From Apoderus coryli (Eukaryota; Arthropoda; Insecta; Coleoptera; Attelabidae), in assembly GCA_911728435.2 (NCBI GenBank), contig OU452210.1:11408001-11472000 (forward strand): DNA of 64,000 nt, given 5' to 3'. The position numbers and the translations under genes are program-made. The first letter of the stretch is position 1, and each line of letters begins with the position of its first letter. Under the pieces are notes generated by a model. The model was not told where the DNA came from. It searched no databases and saw only the letters and a program-made list of their open reading frames with translations. Below are positions 25,691 through 36,950 of the stretch, piece after piece.

Positions 25691-26730
25691 CTACTAATAA
25701 AGATAACCAATTTGATAATTACATTTTTCGTTTTATTATTATCAATTATTATTTTTAATTTGCATTTTTATCAATTTTTTATAATATTCACCCTTTATTG
25801 CTCTACGTCTATGCTTGTGAGGGCGAAGAGCGGCAACAAGAGTTAATTTTGCATTCAGTGCGAATATGATCTGAACGTTCTTTCTTCTGTAAGGACGGAA
25901 AATTCTGTCTCGGCTTATCTCTTCTTTTGTCCTGAGAATTTCCATCAGGATCTCGAGAGGAAACAATGCTTCATCGAGATACCAAAATGGATTCGCCTAA
26001 TTGGGAATTGAAAAACAGTCTTTTTAGTATACAGAGACAAAACAGTTGAGTGTAAAAATAAATGATATTGAACTCGGATTGTAAAATTGCTTTTTAGTAA
26101 TATTGATAGAAATGATAGAGTAAAGATATATTTTAAAATGTTACATTTTCTGTGACAGTATCTAAAATAGGTAGTATATATCATGAATGTCAATCGTTGG
26201 ATATATCGCTGACAAAACCACATTACTTTTTTTGGTTCATTGAATAGAGTGCTTTAAAGTTAGAAAAGAATTCTTTCGCCCAACAAACTTACTATAAAAT
26301 TCAACTCACGACTAACACATGTGAAAATTTTTGAATGCAATTTTATATACTGAAATGACGAATTGCTTTTGTAAAGCTTGCCGTACGCAACACATATTTT
26401 TCAGATTTTCCCAATATTAACAATTTATTTAAATTATTGAGATTTGTTTGGAATTGCACGTGAGTTTATTAGTTTTGTGTAAAAAGAATTATTTACCTAA
26501 CTGTTTATGCTACTATAACGTTTTATTGGTAACAAAAATGAAATAGATCAGAAAGTACATGGAAAGCTTAAATTATAAATTATTCAATACATGTAACATA
26601 AAATTCGTTTTAAATTGAAAGTTTTCTATGTTCCTTTACATACATGCTTTTGATAAGTCTAAAACACAATTTGCTTAACTTTTTGATACGCCATAGCAAA
26701 TAGTGTCTATAGGTAAGGCATATGTTCATA
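25691..26730. other. No gene seen
   Basis: AT-rich. Minus frames at 25742-25966 and 25945-26223 lack domains and splice support. Confidence 0.35.
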
Positions 26731-26734
26731 TATA

Positions 26735-27030
26735 TACAGGTTGTTTCAGAAAGACATGGCCAAATTGCTAGAGGTGATAGAACTGCTTAAAATAAGTGTA
26801 GCTTTTCGAGATACAGGGAGTTAAAAAAAATATTACGTTTAATATTTTTTCTAACTGACTATGCATTATTAGAAATAACGGTCTCAATTTTTTATATGAA
26901 TGTTACTAGAGACTTGGTAATTGCAAAAAATCATAGCTCGTTTAGTACCCAACAAAAAAGGTAAGACTCTTCGAAAAAAACGCTGGAGGTACCATTTCCA
27001 ACATATTCTTAACTCTCTGCATATATACAC
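26735..27030 (+). repeat. Dispersed repeat family R2, copy 1
   Basis: It begins TATACAGGTTGTTTCAGAAAGACATGGCC. It shares GAGACTTGGTAATTGCAAAAA, the GCTCGTTTAGTACCCAACAA stretch, and CGAAAAAAACGC.TGGAGGTACC with the copies at 57.0 kb (direct) and 57.65-57.88 kb (inverted). Its left end matches the right end of the 57.8-kb copy in reverse. This suggests a terminal-repeat element about 300 bases long. Non-coding. Confidence 0.65.
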
Positions 27031-27352
27031 GGTGTCCCTCCGGGAAAGCCCGCGATAAGTATTGAAAGAAGTACGAATGGGAAAACTATGAAAATTTGGG
27101 AGTATATTAGACTCAACGAGGATCAGAGACTAAAATATTTTAAGATGGTACCACTTGTAATACCCGAAGCATGTGTCAAAATATGTATAATAAAAGCTAA
27201 GTTCAGCGGTTTTTGACTTATGTGGAGACCCAATATTAATTAATTAATTTTTTTCAATAAGGAGGTATTTATTTATTGAGACATTTTTCTTGATCTTCAT
27301 ATAAGGGATGGAGATTTTTTGCCCACTCTGCAACATATTTCGTAATTTCTTT

Positions 27353-27730
27353 ATACAGGGTGGTCAAAAAATATACTGAAAATTAAGCTAGAAAAAACAA
27401 TTGAAACTCAATTTTTCATTTTTTTTTTAATTATAGGACACGTTGAATGTTTTTATATTCTCTTGAATAATTCTGTTTTCAAATATACAGGGTGAGTCTC
27501 GACGAATTTCACGCAGTTTTAAGAGAAAGATATATTTTTTGATTTTATACTACCTCAAAAAGTTTTCTCGGTAATTTTTATCTAGAGTACCTAACGAAAA
27601 TGTTGTAGGTCATCAATAAATCGAAAAACAAAAGCGATGAACAAATCGTTCAAGATGGCCAAATTCGGTTTACGTCAGTGAGCTTTTCATTTTTTCAAAG
27701 AAAGCATCTAGCTTGGGCCACCCTGTACAT
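27353..27730. mobile_element. Possible short element with TACAGGGTGG ends, nested terminus inside
   Basis: TACAGGGTGGTCAAAAAATA near 27355 and GGGCCACCCTGTACA near 27714-27727 are inverted over the first dozen bases. An extra TATACAGGGTGAGTCTCGAC at about 27483 points the same way as the left end and suggests a nested element. Similarity inside the ends is too weak to define one family. Confidence 0.35.
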
Positions 27731-28211
27731 GTTAAAAATTATTTAGGTAAAAAATTATTATTTAATACCAGCATTACCAAGAAAATGGGGTACACATAAA
27801 TCTCGATAAAGACCTTTTAAAATGTTAAAAATTTAAAATAACTTACAGACACGTGTGTGTAATTTTATAATATTTTTGCAAATCAGTTTTTGTTTGATAT
27901 GATTTATTTTTTTAATTATATTTTACTACAAAAGCTATGAAAAAAAATATTAAAAATAGAAATAAAACTATTATTTTCTAATTAAAAACACACCTTGTGT
28001 TTTTTTATTTAAACTTTTTATATAAAATTCAACGTGAAGAAAAAAGTTTCTATATTATAATATTGAATATATATCTGTATACTTCTATGTATATCAATCA
28101 TGATGTGGTTTTCTTGATATGAATCCGATACCCTAGAATGAGTTTTGGCAGAGTTAGTTGGGGAAAACACGACCATTCAATCAGCTCTTGTCCCGAAGGG
28201 ATACGGACAAA
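27731..28211. other. No gene seen
   Basis: AT-rich, low-complexity DNA. Confidence 0.4.
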
Positions 28212-28402
28212 TTAAGTAACCTTGGTTGCCGGTTGCCCACATGTAATTAGAATTACTACATCACCCGGTACAAATACCACCTCCTGAGTGCCATAGACTT
28301 TCAACCCCTCATCGTATAATATAACCGAGGCATCTATTTCGTCCCTTTCTTCCCCTTTACCACCGTTTTGATGCTTGGATGTCATCGAGTATGATTGCAC
28401 CC
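28212..28402 (-). CDS. Candidate exon of an unrecognised host gene
   Basis: On the minus strand a TTTCTGATTAG acceptor precedes 28402. The open block then reads QSYSMTSKHQNGGKGEERDE, IDASVILYDEGLKVY and VVFVPGDVVILITCGQ. It ends either at TAA 28212-28214 or at a possible AAG|GTTACT donor (28221/28220, phase 0). A phase-0 donor would join it to the phase-0 start of the exon at 25690. Composition is higher in GC than the surroundings, and the mix of a charged segment followed by a beta-like hydrophobic one looks protein-like. The VPGDVV string is superficially like P-type ATPases, but the rest does not fit. Function unknown. Confidence 0.4.
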
Positions 28403-30625
28403 CTAATCAGAAATCATTTATCTTCTGGAAAATTGGAATCGCCAGTTTTAGGGTTAATTTCATTTAGTCTCTACTAGTTATTCACACTGTCGCGTTGTCG
28501 AAATTTATTGTTTCACAATAGATTTACATGGATTTATTGAGAGTATCTTATTTTATTAGAGTTTAAAAATAAATGCCACATGACACATCAGACAAAAGTA
28601 ATGCACGAAATTTGTTATTTTAAAGCAATGTTTTAATTAATTTTGACAGATTTATTTGTAAATGACAAATACACAATCAGGGCTCTAAAGAGAGATGCAA
28701 ATAAAATGTCAAAAAAAAACACCAAAAATAAAATACCATGTATAAAAATTAAAAACAACGCACAAACAAGACAATAAAAATGTTGTATTCATATATAATT
28801 ATTATTATTATATCTATTTTGTGTAAAAGAACTATTAGTTATTTTTTGGATTAGGTAGAACATTCATGTCGGCCTATCATTTTTTATATGCATAATCTCA
28901 TACTTAATAACTTATTTGAATTCTATTAGTTTTGATCATCGAAATATACAAAAGGTACAACCATATGACAAAAAAAAATAATTAAATACAAAAAAGTAAT
29001 TCTGTTGATGTAGAGTTGGTTGACAGTTGGGCTGCTAATTGGGTGAAATTTAATATGCCTATATAGAGTTAGAACAGCGTCATTGACTTTTTTGTGAATG
29101 AGATAAAAGGCTGTGTAAGGGGAAGCAACAAGGATATTATTATTATCAGGGTTGTATTTGCTATTAGTGATATTCATAACAAATATAATATTTATATGCA
29201 CAATTTTTTTTTAATGCCGATATTCCCATGTAATATTTTATAGCGATAAATATTGGTTTTAATTGTTAATTTTATAGTTTAAAAACAAAACAAACAGTAC
29301 CAAGTTTTATACAAAAAAAACTTTCATTAAATAATGTGAAGGTACTTAAACTAAATTAACATGTCAAATATTAAATAAATTTATTTTGTAATTTTATTGA
29401 CTTCAGTTTGAAAGGAAAAACGCCACTAGCTTCAACTACTTGACTTCATAGTTTTTTTTTTGCTTTTTTACAACACCATGACCAGTTTTGCTCATCACTG
29501 ATTGATTGTATTGTTTTCCTTTTAACAAACGAGTAGTATTTGATACCATCATTTTATAAGTAAATAAAATTGTTGACGATAAAGCAAATGTAAGATCTGA
29601 TAAATCTCAAATACTGATTACCCATTTTGATTGATTATATAAGCATGAATTTGTGTTAATAGGCAAGTAAAAATAATGTAAATTTTTGGATTCAAATTCA
29701 AAGAAAAATACCACAATTCTTCGCCGTTAAATTTTATTGCGAGCACCAAAAAATGTGATTATGATTATGAAAGTGGAGTTATAATTTTAATAATGGAAAA
29801 TAAAAGTCCAATCTCCACGAAATAAATTTAATTAATAATCGTCAATATAGTTATTTGTAGCTATTTATACCTACATGATTCGAGATTAGACCAGTCTCAT
29901 CATCAGTGGCGAACAATGATCAAAATTAAAGAAAATTTTTTGTATACATATTTTAGTCAAATATAAATTGTATTTTCTAATATATTTATAGTTCACTTTC
30001 TTTCCGCGTACATAAAAGTTTGAGATTTTAATTTCCAAAAACAATTCTTCTGCATCTGGAAACTTAGTTTTTTCGTATTTAACAATTATTTATGGACTGT
30101 TAGCCTAATCCGCCGCTGTACAATCAGTGATATATCTGATGGTAAATCTCTATTAAACACTACATATGCAATATATGAAATACACCCCCTGTTTTTTGAT
30201 TTCGTTGCGGTCTTAGGCTGGAATAAAGGTCGACCACATCATATTCACGCAATTTTTTGATATTCGCCCACAAGCAACCCCCTTATATACATAAAGTTTT
30301 TATTTCTGTTTCATGACCATTGTACTTTTTAACAATGAGCACAACGTATTCTTCTATGATTATTAAAATGCCGCGCCGTATTGGTGCTTAGTTTAATTAT
30401 TATTACAGAGGAACACCTGCTCTATATTTCATGCTGAATTATTACCCAAAAATTTGGAAATTGCTTGCATGCATTTGACGTAAAAGCAACATAAAAACCG
30501 CTTGCATCTGATTTTGTGCAAATTAGTAGTATTGCTATTGCCAGGCTTAAACTCACTTTTAAATTACTTTCCTGTACAGGGAAAGTATTATTGTGAACGC
30601 GGTAAGAAATTGAGACAAAGACGGA
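28403..30625. other. No gene seen; one hairpin motif
   Basis: AT-rich DNA. The hairpin motif (CGAGATTAGACCAGTCTC then ATCATCAGTGG) lies at about 29880-29915. The 91-codon minus frame at 28926-29201 has no support. Confidence 0.4.
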
Positions 30626-30629
30626 TATA

Positions 30630-31045
30630 ACAATTTTGAAGTTCCTTGAAACGATTAAGACCATTTCCAGATGGAAGTCTGTTGAGCTAAATTTTGGTGT
30701 TTGATTTTGGGGGAGTTCTAGGATGAACCCATTAGTTTTTGAAATCGCTTTAGCCCTGTGATAGGGGTGGACACAACTGCCAAATTCTCAAATAGCAGTA
30801 GGAGTCGAGTGATACATCATTTTAAAGCATTTTTTGTCTGCTTTACCGTGATAGGTTACTTTGGTTATTTGTGCCCATTATTCTCGAGAAAACTCTTTTT
30901 AGAATCTAATAGAAATATCATACAGTAATTTGGAGTCATTGATAGAGCGTCCGCTTCGCATGCGGAAGGTTCTGTGTTCGAATTCCAGCTCTGACAATAT
31001 ATTTTTTTTATAATTTTTGAATAAAGTAGTGAGTTTGTTAGGTTA
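30630..31045 (-). repeat. Dispersed repeat family R1, copy B (with tRNA-Ala-like module)
   Basis: This is the inverted counterpart of 22230-22650. Read on the minus strand it runs from AACCTAACAAACTCACTACT through the tRNA-like segment to CCATCTGGAAATGGTCTTAA. It keeps the roughly 170 bases absent from copy A, which contain TTCTCGAGAAAA and the tRNA-like sequence at 30932-30994. Confidence 0.75.
30932..30994 (+). repeat. tRNA-Ala(CGC)-like sequence inside a repeat, not a functional tRNA
   Basis: GATAGAGCG (end of the D arm), an anticodon arm with loop TTCGCAT (anticodon CGC, Ala), and a B-box-like GTTCGAATTCC in the T arm are in tRNA order and spacing. The 5' acceptor strand and the start of box A are lost and the acceptor stem does not pair. 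It is embedded in repeat family R1, whose copy C holds a second version at 59.8 kb. Pseudo-tRNA or SINE head is the best reading. Confidence 0.7.
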
Positions 31046-31565
31046 GTTTAGTTTTTTTACACATGGTGCCTGAAAATGAGTTATTAAAAGATGGAAATGT
31101 CTGCACTTGGCTCTACACACTTGGCACACGTCATATCACTTCTAATCGGAGCGTTACTAAATATACAGACCACATTTGGGATGATTTCTTCGAACATAAG
31201 GCCTTAAGTTAAATTTTAGTATATTTCATAGTCTGTCCAAGACAAATTCCCGGGGCCCGTAAGAACTGGGGAAGAATGATCAAGAATATTCTAAAATAAA
31301 ATATTTTTGAGGACTTGTAACATATATATATATATATAAGGTACATTCGCTGCAATATTAAGAAAATCGAAATATCGATCTGTTTAAAAACACAAAACAA
31401 AGCTATTTTTGTAAACTTTAACTGATGAGGTTTCAATTCATTAAACTTTTGTCTGTAATTAATATCTAATTATTGATTGATGTTTTATGTTTTAAAAAAA
31501 CTAAAAAACAAATTTGTCCTAACTAGGTAAAACGACATATACATATATATCAGATTTAGTGAATT

Positions 31566-32414
31566 TTCGCTCTTTGCGGATGATCTGAAAATTTATAGAA
31601 CTATAAGCAACCTACTTGATAGCGTTACACTACAAACCGATTTGGATAGTCTCTATAACTGGTCATGGCAAAACCTCCCTCCATTTAACATAGAGAAATG
31701 TAAGAAAATGACGTATACCTACTCAAAAAACATAATCGAATATCAGTACAAGTTAAAAAGATCTTCTCTTCAAAATGTACCTACAATCCATAAAATATCT
31801 TGGCATCATATTTGACAGTAAGCTTACATTTACAGATCACATAACTGTTCATCAATGTTACAAAAAACTGGGTTTTATCATGCGAAATTCAAAAACTTTT
31901 AAAAACGGAAAAACTTTTACAATTCTATATACCGCGCATATACGGTCAAAACTGGAATACTGTAATGTCGTATGGTCGCCTTTATACACAAAATATGCGA
32001 TAATGATAGAAAAAGTTCAAAAAAAGTTTATACGAATTGTCGCATTTTTTACTCAATGAGGAACATACTTCGGACTACAAAATAACCTTAAAGATTTTGA
32101 CTTAATTTCTTTATGTAACAGACGAACAATATCAGGTCTGCTATACCTACTTATTTAAAATCATCCACAACATGGCAAATGATTGCTGGTCATTGCAATC
32201 TCAGAATTTCTCAATTCCCATATCTAAAACACGCCGCAAAAATAATCAGACATTTTTGACAATAGCTGCAAGAACAAACTATCAATATAAATCTCCTATT
32301 AATATTATGATAAGAAACTACAATTCATTTCAAAAGATCTCTGATATTTATGGAACTACCTACAGAAAGTTTAGATTTCCAATAATTTGTTACTTAAAAT
32401 CTTTGTCAGATTAA
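31566..32414 (+). pseudogene. LINE reverse-transcriptase, 5'-truncated and frameshifted
   Basis: It begins at the catalytic box, SLFADDLKIYRTISN. It continues LDSLYNWSWQNLPPFNIEKC. A frameshift near 31775 leads into KYLGIIFDSKLTFTDH, YKKLGFIMRNSKTF, RSKLEYCNVVWSPLYTKY and KVQKKFIRIVAF. A stop and shifts break the rest, which ends near FRFPIICYLKSLSD. The same blocks in the same order are in the 15.3-kb LINE (LGFIVRNSKEF, RSKLEYASVVWNP), so it is the same broad family. It is older. A 3' tail with AATAAATATTT lies near 32540. Confidence 0.85.
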
Positions 32415-32555
32415 CCTTGCTGGGAATATGAAAATAAATTTATCTAATTAAGTATTAGTTAATAGTAAATTACCCAAAGTGTTGTACACTACTAGTTAAG
32501 TTAGTTTTTAAGTTTTAGGTTAGGTTCTGTTTTATAAATAAATATTTACATTGTT

Positions 32556-35500
32556 TCATAGTTCCGAAATCTACACTAATTGGGAAATTATATAAATATA
32601 TAGACATAGTAGGTTCTATGTTCAGATTAGATGGCCTGCTATATGGCTATTTCCCATGTTTAGTGGCAACATGGTAATTGAGGTGAACTGTAACTGAGAA
32701 AGGAAAGTGGCAACTTTGACTGATGATGATGTCGAATTGCAGGGCTAATGTAATTGCTGGTGTCGCTGAGTGGTGGGCCAACAACCCTCCAATGGACGTA
32801 GAAAGTTTGCACTAGAGGGATTTTAGAGAGATGAATTCTTTTTAATTTATACTAGTATAAGTTGTTAGATAATTATTTGGCGTTGGTAGACAATTATTCT
32901 CTTAGAATATTACTTTTTAAAACAGATATGTGTATTGACTAATCATCAGAAGTTCTGCAACATATTTCTGTTAGCCAAAACTACCGAGTATGTAGTAGCA
33001 GTCCTACCGAAACTTTTCTGCAACTTTACAGTGTCGTCAATATTTAGATCAAGAGTTCGGACAACATTGAATTGGTTAGTCTTGGTTCTAAAATCTCTAT
33101 CTTTAATTGGTTATCGATAACAGAGCGTCAATGTGGTCTACAAAATACTATAGCTTTTGAGTTCTCAGAATGCATTGTCAGACAATTAGCCAACAAAACA
33201 AGTTGTTTTAAATTTTTGTGCTGTTTTGCATTATTCAATCACATTATTCCAAAGCTACACATTACTCTTCACCAGTCCAATGACAACAACGGATATCTAC
33301 TTTATAAAATGTCATGACAAATTCTCAATGAAACTCTTGTCTTGTTAGTTCTCTGCTCAATAGTGTGATTTAGTGAATAAATAAAGAGTTTTTCGAGTGT
33401 GTTCGCTAACTACTAAAGAATATACGGATATACAACTAGTTTATGCCTACTCGAGCAGCATCATATGAGATCAAAGAGAAACGGGCTCAACTGTGAAAAA
33501 AAACTCGTAAGAAGACCGAGACAGAAAATTAAATTATTTTCATTCAGAAAAGTTGTACTTATTGCAAGAAACAGATTTTCCAACTAGCGTTAAATTTTAA
33601 AAATGGATGCATATCCATTATATTTTGTTTTACGCCGAAGCATCTTCAATTTCCATAATGCTTTATTTTGGTAACAATCCCCGTGTCATTAAAAAGGTGA
33701 GACACCAGGATCAATTTAGCATCATTGTTTGGATAGGATATCTTGAAAATTATCTAATAGCCTGATCATCTAAATGAGAACAAAACATTTTACCAGAGTT
33801 GTTCATTTAGACATTCTACGAAACCTTCTTCTTCTATGACGCTGATCCAGAGCCCCCCATCGTCCCTACCGTCTCCGACACCGGCAGGTGTCAGATGAGC
33901 ATGGCCGCTGTTTTAGTTCTCATCCACTCCATACTCCGCATGGTCAGTGAGTGAGAACCCCAGACTCATGTGCCCTAAGCAGACGCAACGACCCGAGTAT
34001 GACTTCCTTCTGCATCCTGCTTGTTTTCTGCCATATTATTATTATCTCAAGACGATTTACGTCTACATTACACCAGGAATGCTTCAGAACGTCGGAAACT
34101 GCTTTGAACACATCCTATATTACTGTATAGAATTAGAAGCCAACATTTTGAAAAACTTGTTAAAGTAAAAATTTGATAAGTAGATAAATTTTCCTTATTT
34201 CGTTTTCATTGCCCCAATTCCTGCAATGCTTATTTTAGATAAAAAATAGCAATTTAATTCTCTACAGTTTAGTTATGCAGTTTGTATTTTCCTCTCACAT
34301 CTGTGACAACTGGCGTAAAACTACCCTCTAGTTTCTATACAGCAACGTTCTTCTTTTCGTAATACGGTCAACAATTGCGGGAGCTTACATCATATAACAT
34401 TATATTATAAATGTCAAGTTACCTACCCTATGTTATGTAACAAAACACAAGTGCCTTGAGATTAAATTTATTATCAAAAACAGCATCTCTAAAAATTATT
34501 TTCTTCGAATCCAAAACTAGTAACATGAAAAAAAAAAATGGAAATGTGAATACAGGAAAATGTAGAATAAATTTGAAATCGAAATTGTTCAGAACATCCC
34601 TAAAATGACCGCAGGCTTTCAAATCAGCAAAATATGTTAATGTATTCTTGAAAATAGGGTGATAAAATTTCTGTCATACGTTTACCAGATTTCTGTATCT
34701 TATAAAGATTTTTTTATGTAATCCTATAGCTCATATTAAAAAGTCATTTTAACCGGCGTGAGTATTTTTAACCCTACTAAGCCGGGGTTGTAAACGTTGA
34801 AAGAACTTGAAGAATGGACCGTAACAAGCTTGTGAGTTGAATTTAAATGAGCTACAAAACGAAAATTAATTTTTATCTTTGATTAGGTACATCTACACAG
34901 TGTGGCAAAAAATTATGTTAACAAATATATATCTACCTATATATTTTGACGACTTGTGTCAATTCTGCCCGATTTAGTTCAAGTGAATAGTATTAAAATA
35001 AAAATAAGTATAAATTTGGAGTTTTTTTTAGATATAATAATGTTATAATATTTGTTTTATTATTGTGGAAATTGAATAAGTTCAATTTGTTGGAAAAGCA
35101 AGTATCTAATCATATTCTAGGTCAGATTTAATTAAATCTGTGACTTAACTGTGTAAATAAGATTAACCTATGAGAGGAAACATGAAAGGGTCCAAATGTA
35201 TCTGATTTAAGATTTCACTGACTTTGTAACTCATTGTCTTACAAAAATTCATTGGTGAGGTGTTTTAACCCAAACCAATATATAAAGCGAGAGCGAAAAA
35301 TTATAAAATTGTGGTTATTAGTTAAGAATTTATATTAAAGCATTAATAATGAAGATATATTAATAATAATAAAAATATAATATATATATAGTATATAATG
35401 AAAAATAATAAAAATTTTCAAAAATGTCAAAATGACATCCACATTCAGGGTTTCACATGGATTTTATTGTGACGTTGAATTAAACCAGACTGCTGAAGTA

Positions 35501-35830
35501 TACTTTTGTTTAATTATGACTAGAAAGTTAAATCTATTGGGAACACATTTTAAGAAATAAGTAAATGCTTTTAGGGTAGGTATTGCAACAATATCATTTT
35601 TAAAAATAAATATTTTTATGCAACAATTGATTTATAATTCAATTTAAAACCACGTATATCAATTAATTCATCTGAAATATCCATTTTAATTTATCTGTAG
35701 CATCTTTGGCAGCTGATTGTATGGTTATCATCTTATTATTTGTATAATTTCTTTCAGATTTTCCACTATTAACATCCAAATTTGCTTCCAAATTACCGGA
35801 AAAATATAGAAAATGTTGATATGCAACAAA
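32556..35830. other. No gene recognised; a GC-rich patch at 33.83-34.04 kb
   Basis: Most is AT-rich and anonymous. The patch at about 33830-34040 is GC-rich (CCCCCCATCGTCCCTACCGT and similar). It has no coherent long frame or transposon motif that I recognise. The 73-codon plus frame at 33947-34168 overlaps its edge and is unsupported. Confidence 0.4.
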
Positions 35831-35832
35831 TA

Positions 35833-36948
35833 TACAGGGTGTCCCAAAACACATTCCCCAACCTTTGGGGGTAGAATCTACGACCGAAAATCACTTATGT
35901 CAAAATTTCGAAAAATGTCTCCTTATGAAATTATGACCATTTTGAATATTAAAATGAAGTAATTTTCGAAAATCAAATCAAATGTTCACATTCAAATTAT
36001 TTATTAACTAAACACATAATAAAACAAAAACATTTCAATTTACAAAGGCAAGTGTTCGAAATCCTCGGCATTTTGTTCAATGCATGCGTACAAACGGCGA
36101 ATAAAATGGTTTTCTACATGGCCTATTGCTTCGTTTCTAATTTGTCCTAAAGCTCCATAAATGCGAACAATAACATCATCTTCACTGTTGGGTAGGACAT
36201 GGTAAACCATATTTTCCAGGTAACCCCAAAGCCAAAAGGGATCTAGGAGGCCAAGAAATAGGTCCTTCACGATCGATCCATTGGTTGGGATAACGTCGAT
36301 TTAATATATCTCAAACATTTCGAGAATAACGGGCATGTTGAAACACAATATTTGGCCGCTGTACTAAGGAGCTTCTTCCAGAAGAGTTGGTACTCTGATA
36401 TCGCAAAAATTGGCATAGTTTTCGGCGTTTAGTATCCTAGGTAGAGACTGTGGTTCTATTATCATTTTCCCCAACAGACAAATCCAGACATTTAAGCTCC
36501 AGCGTGCTTGCTTATGTGATTCTCTAATTTGGTGCTGATTTTCGTAATTCCAACAATGCAAGTTGTCCTGATTGAACACTCCTTGCTGGTTAAAATGGGC
36601 TTCATCACTCCACAGTACTTGTTTACAAATGTCTTCATTTGCGTCCAGGCAATTTAAAAAAATCTACAAAATCGTAAGCGCAACTCGCTATCCCCAGGAT
36701 GCAATTCTTGAATCGGCTTTAGATGATGTGGATGCAGATTTTCTCTTTCCATGAATCGGTTTTTATCAAGGATGACTAGATTTAAATTATTAATTCCAAG
36801 TGAAAGATTTGTCTAATTTCAATATTCAAACTGGTCATAATTTCATAAGGAGACATTTTTCGAAATTTTGACATAAGTGATTTTCCTCTTATTTTGGGGC
36901 GTAGATTCTACCCCCAAAGGGTGGGGAATTTTTTTGGGACACCCTGTA
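35833..36948 (-). mobile_element. 1.1-kb mariner-like element with about 115-bp inverted ends
   Basis: Both ends begin TACAGGGTGTCCCAAAA in inverted orientation and are flanked by TA (35831-35832 and 36949-36950). The inverted repeats continue through TGGGGGTAGAATCTACG and CACTTATGTCAAAATTTCG, to ATAAGGAGACAT or its complement and TAATTTCATAAGG. Between them lies a transposase pseudogene on the minus strand. The boundaries are well preserved although the gene is broken. Confidence 0.9.
36040..36770 (-). pseudogene. Mariner-like transposase pseudogene
   Basis: The minus-strand pieces line up in family order. They are FCRFF..., then VLWSDEAHFNQQGVFNQDNL (first catalytic Asp in SDEAHF), WSLNVWICLLGKMII, LPRILNAENYANFCD and VPTLLEE. 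Next come RPNIVFQHARYSRNV and NRRYPNQWIDRS, then the C-terminal WLWGYLENMVYHV...RLYACIEQNAEDFEHLPL with TAA at 36040. At least two frameshifts or gaps separate them. The HDGAP box has lost its Asp (now QHAR) and the third catalytic block is decayed. The N-terminal DNA-binding region is missing. The copy cannot be active. The family is the DDE/D insect mariner-like group with long inverted repeats. Confidence 0.85.
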
Positions 36949-36950
36949 TA

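Noticed and set aside
25514..25846. 110-codon plus-strand frame ending in a hydrophobic segment
   Set aside because: The second half is low-complexity AT-rich DNA read as Ile/Phe/Leu. The minus strand over the first half has a better donor and protein-like composition.
28212..28402. P-type ATPase fragment, from the VPGDVV string
   Set aside because: Only six residues match. The surrounding sequence does not fit the actuator domain.
30932..30994. A genuine tRNA-Ala gene
   Set aside because: The acceptor stem does not pair, the 5' part of box A is missing, and the sequence lies inside a dispersed repeat that has a second copy with the same defects.
33130..33420. Possible solo LTR with AATAAA near 33380
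   Set aside because: I found no TG...CA boundary pair, no target duplication and no second copy in the window.
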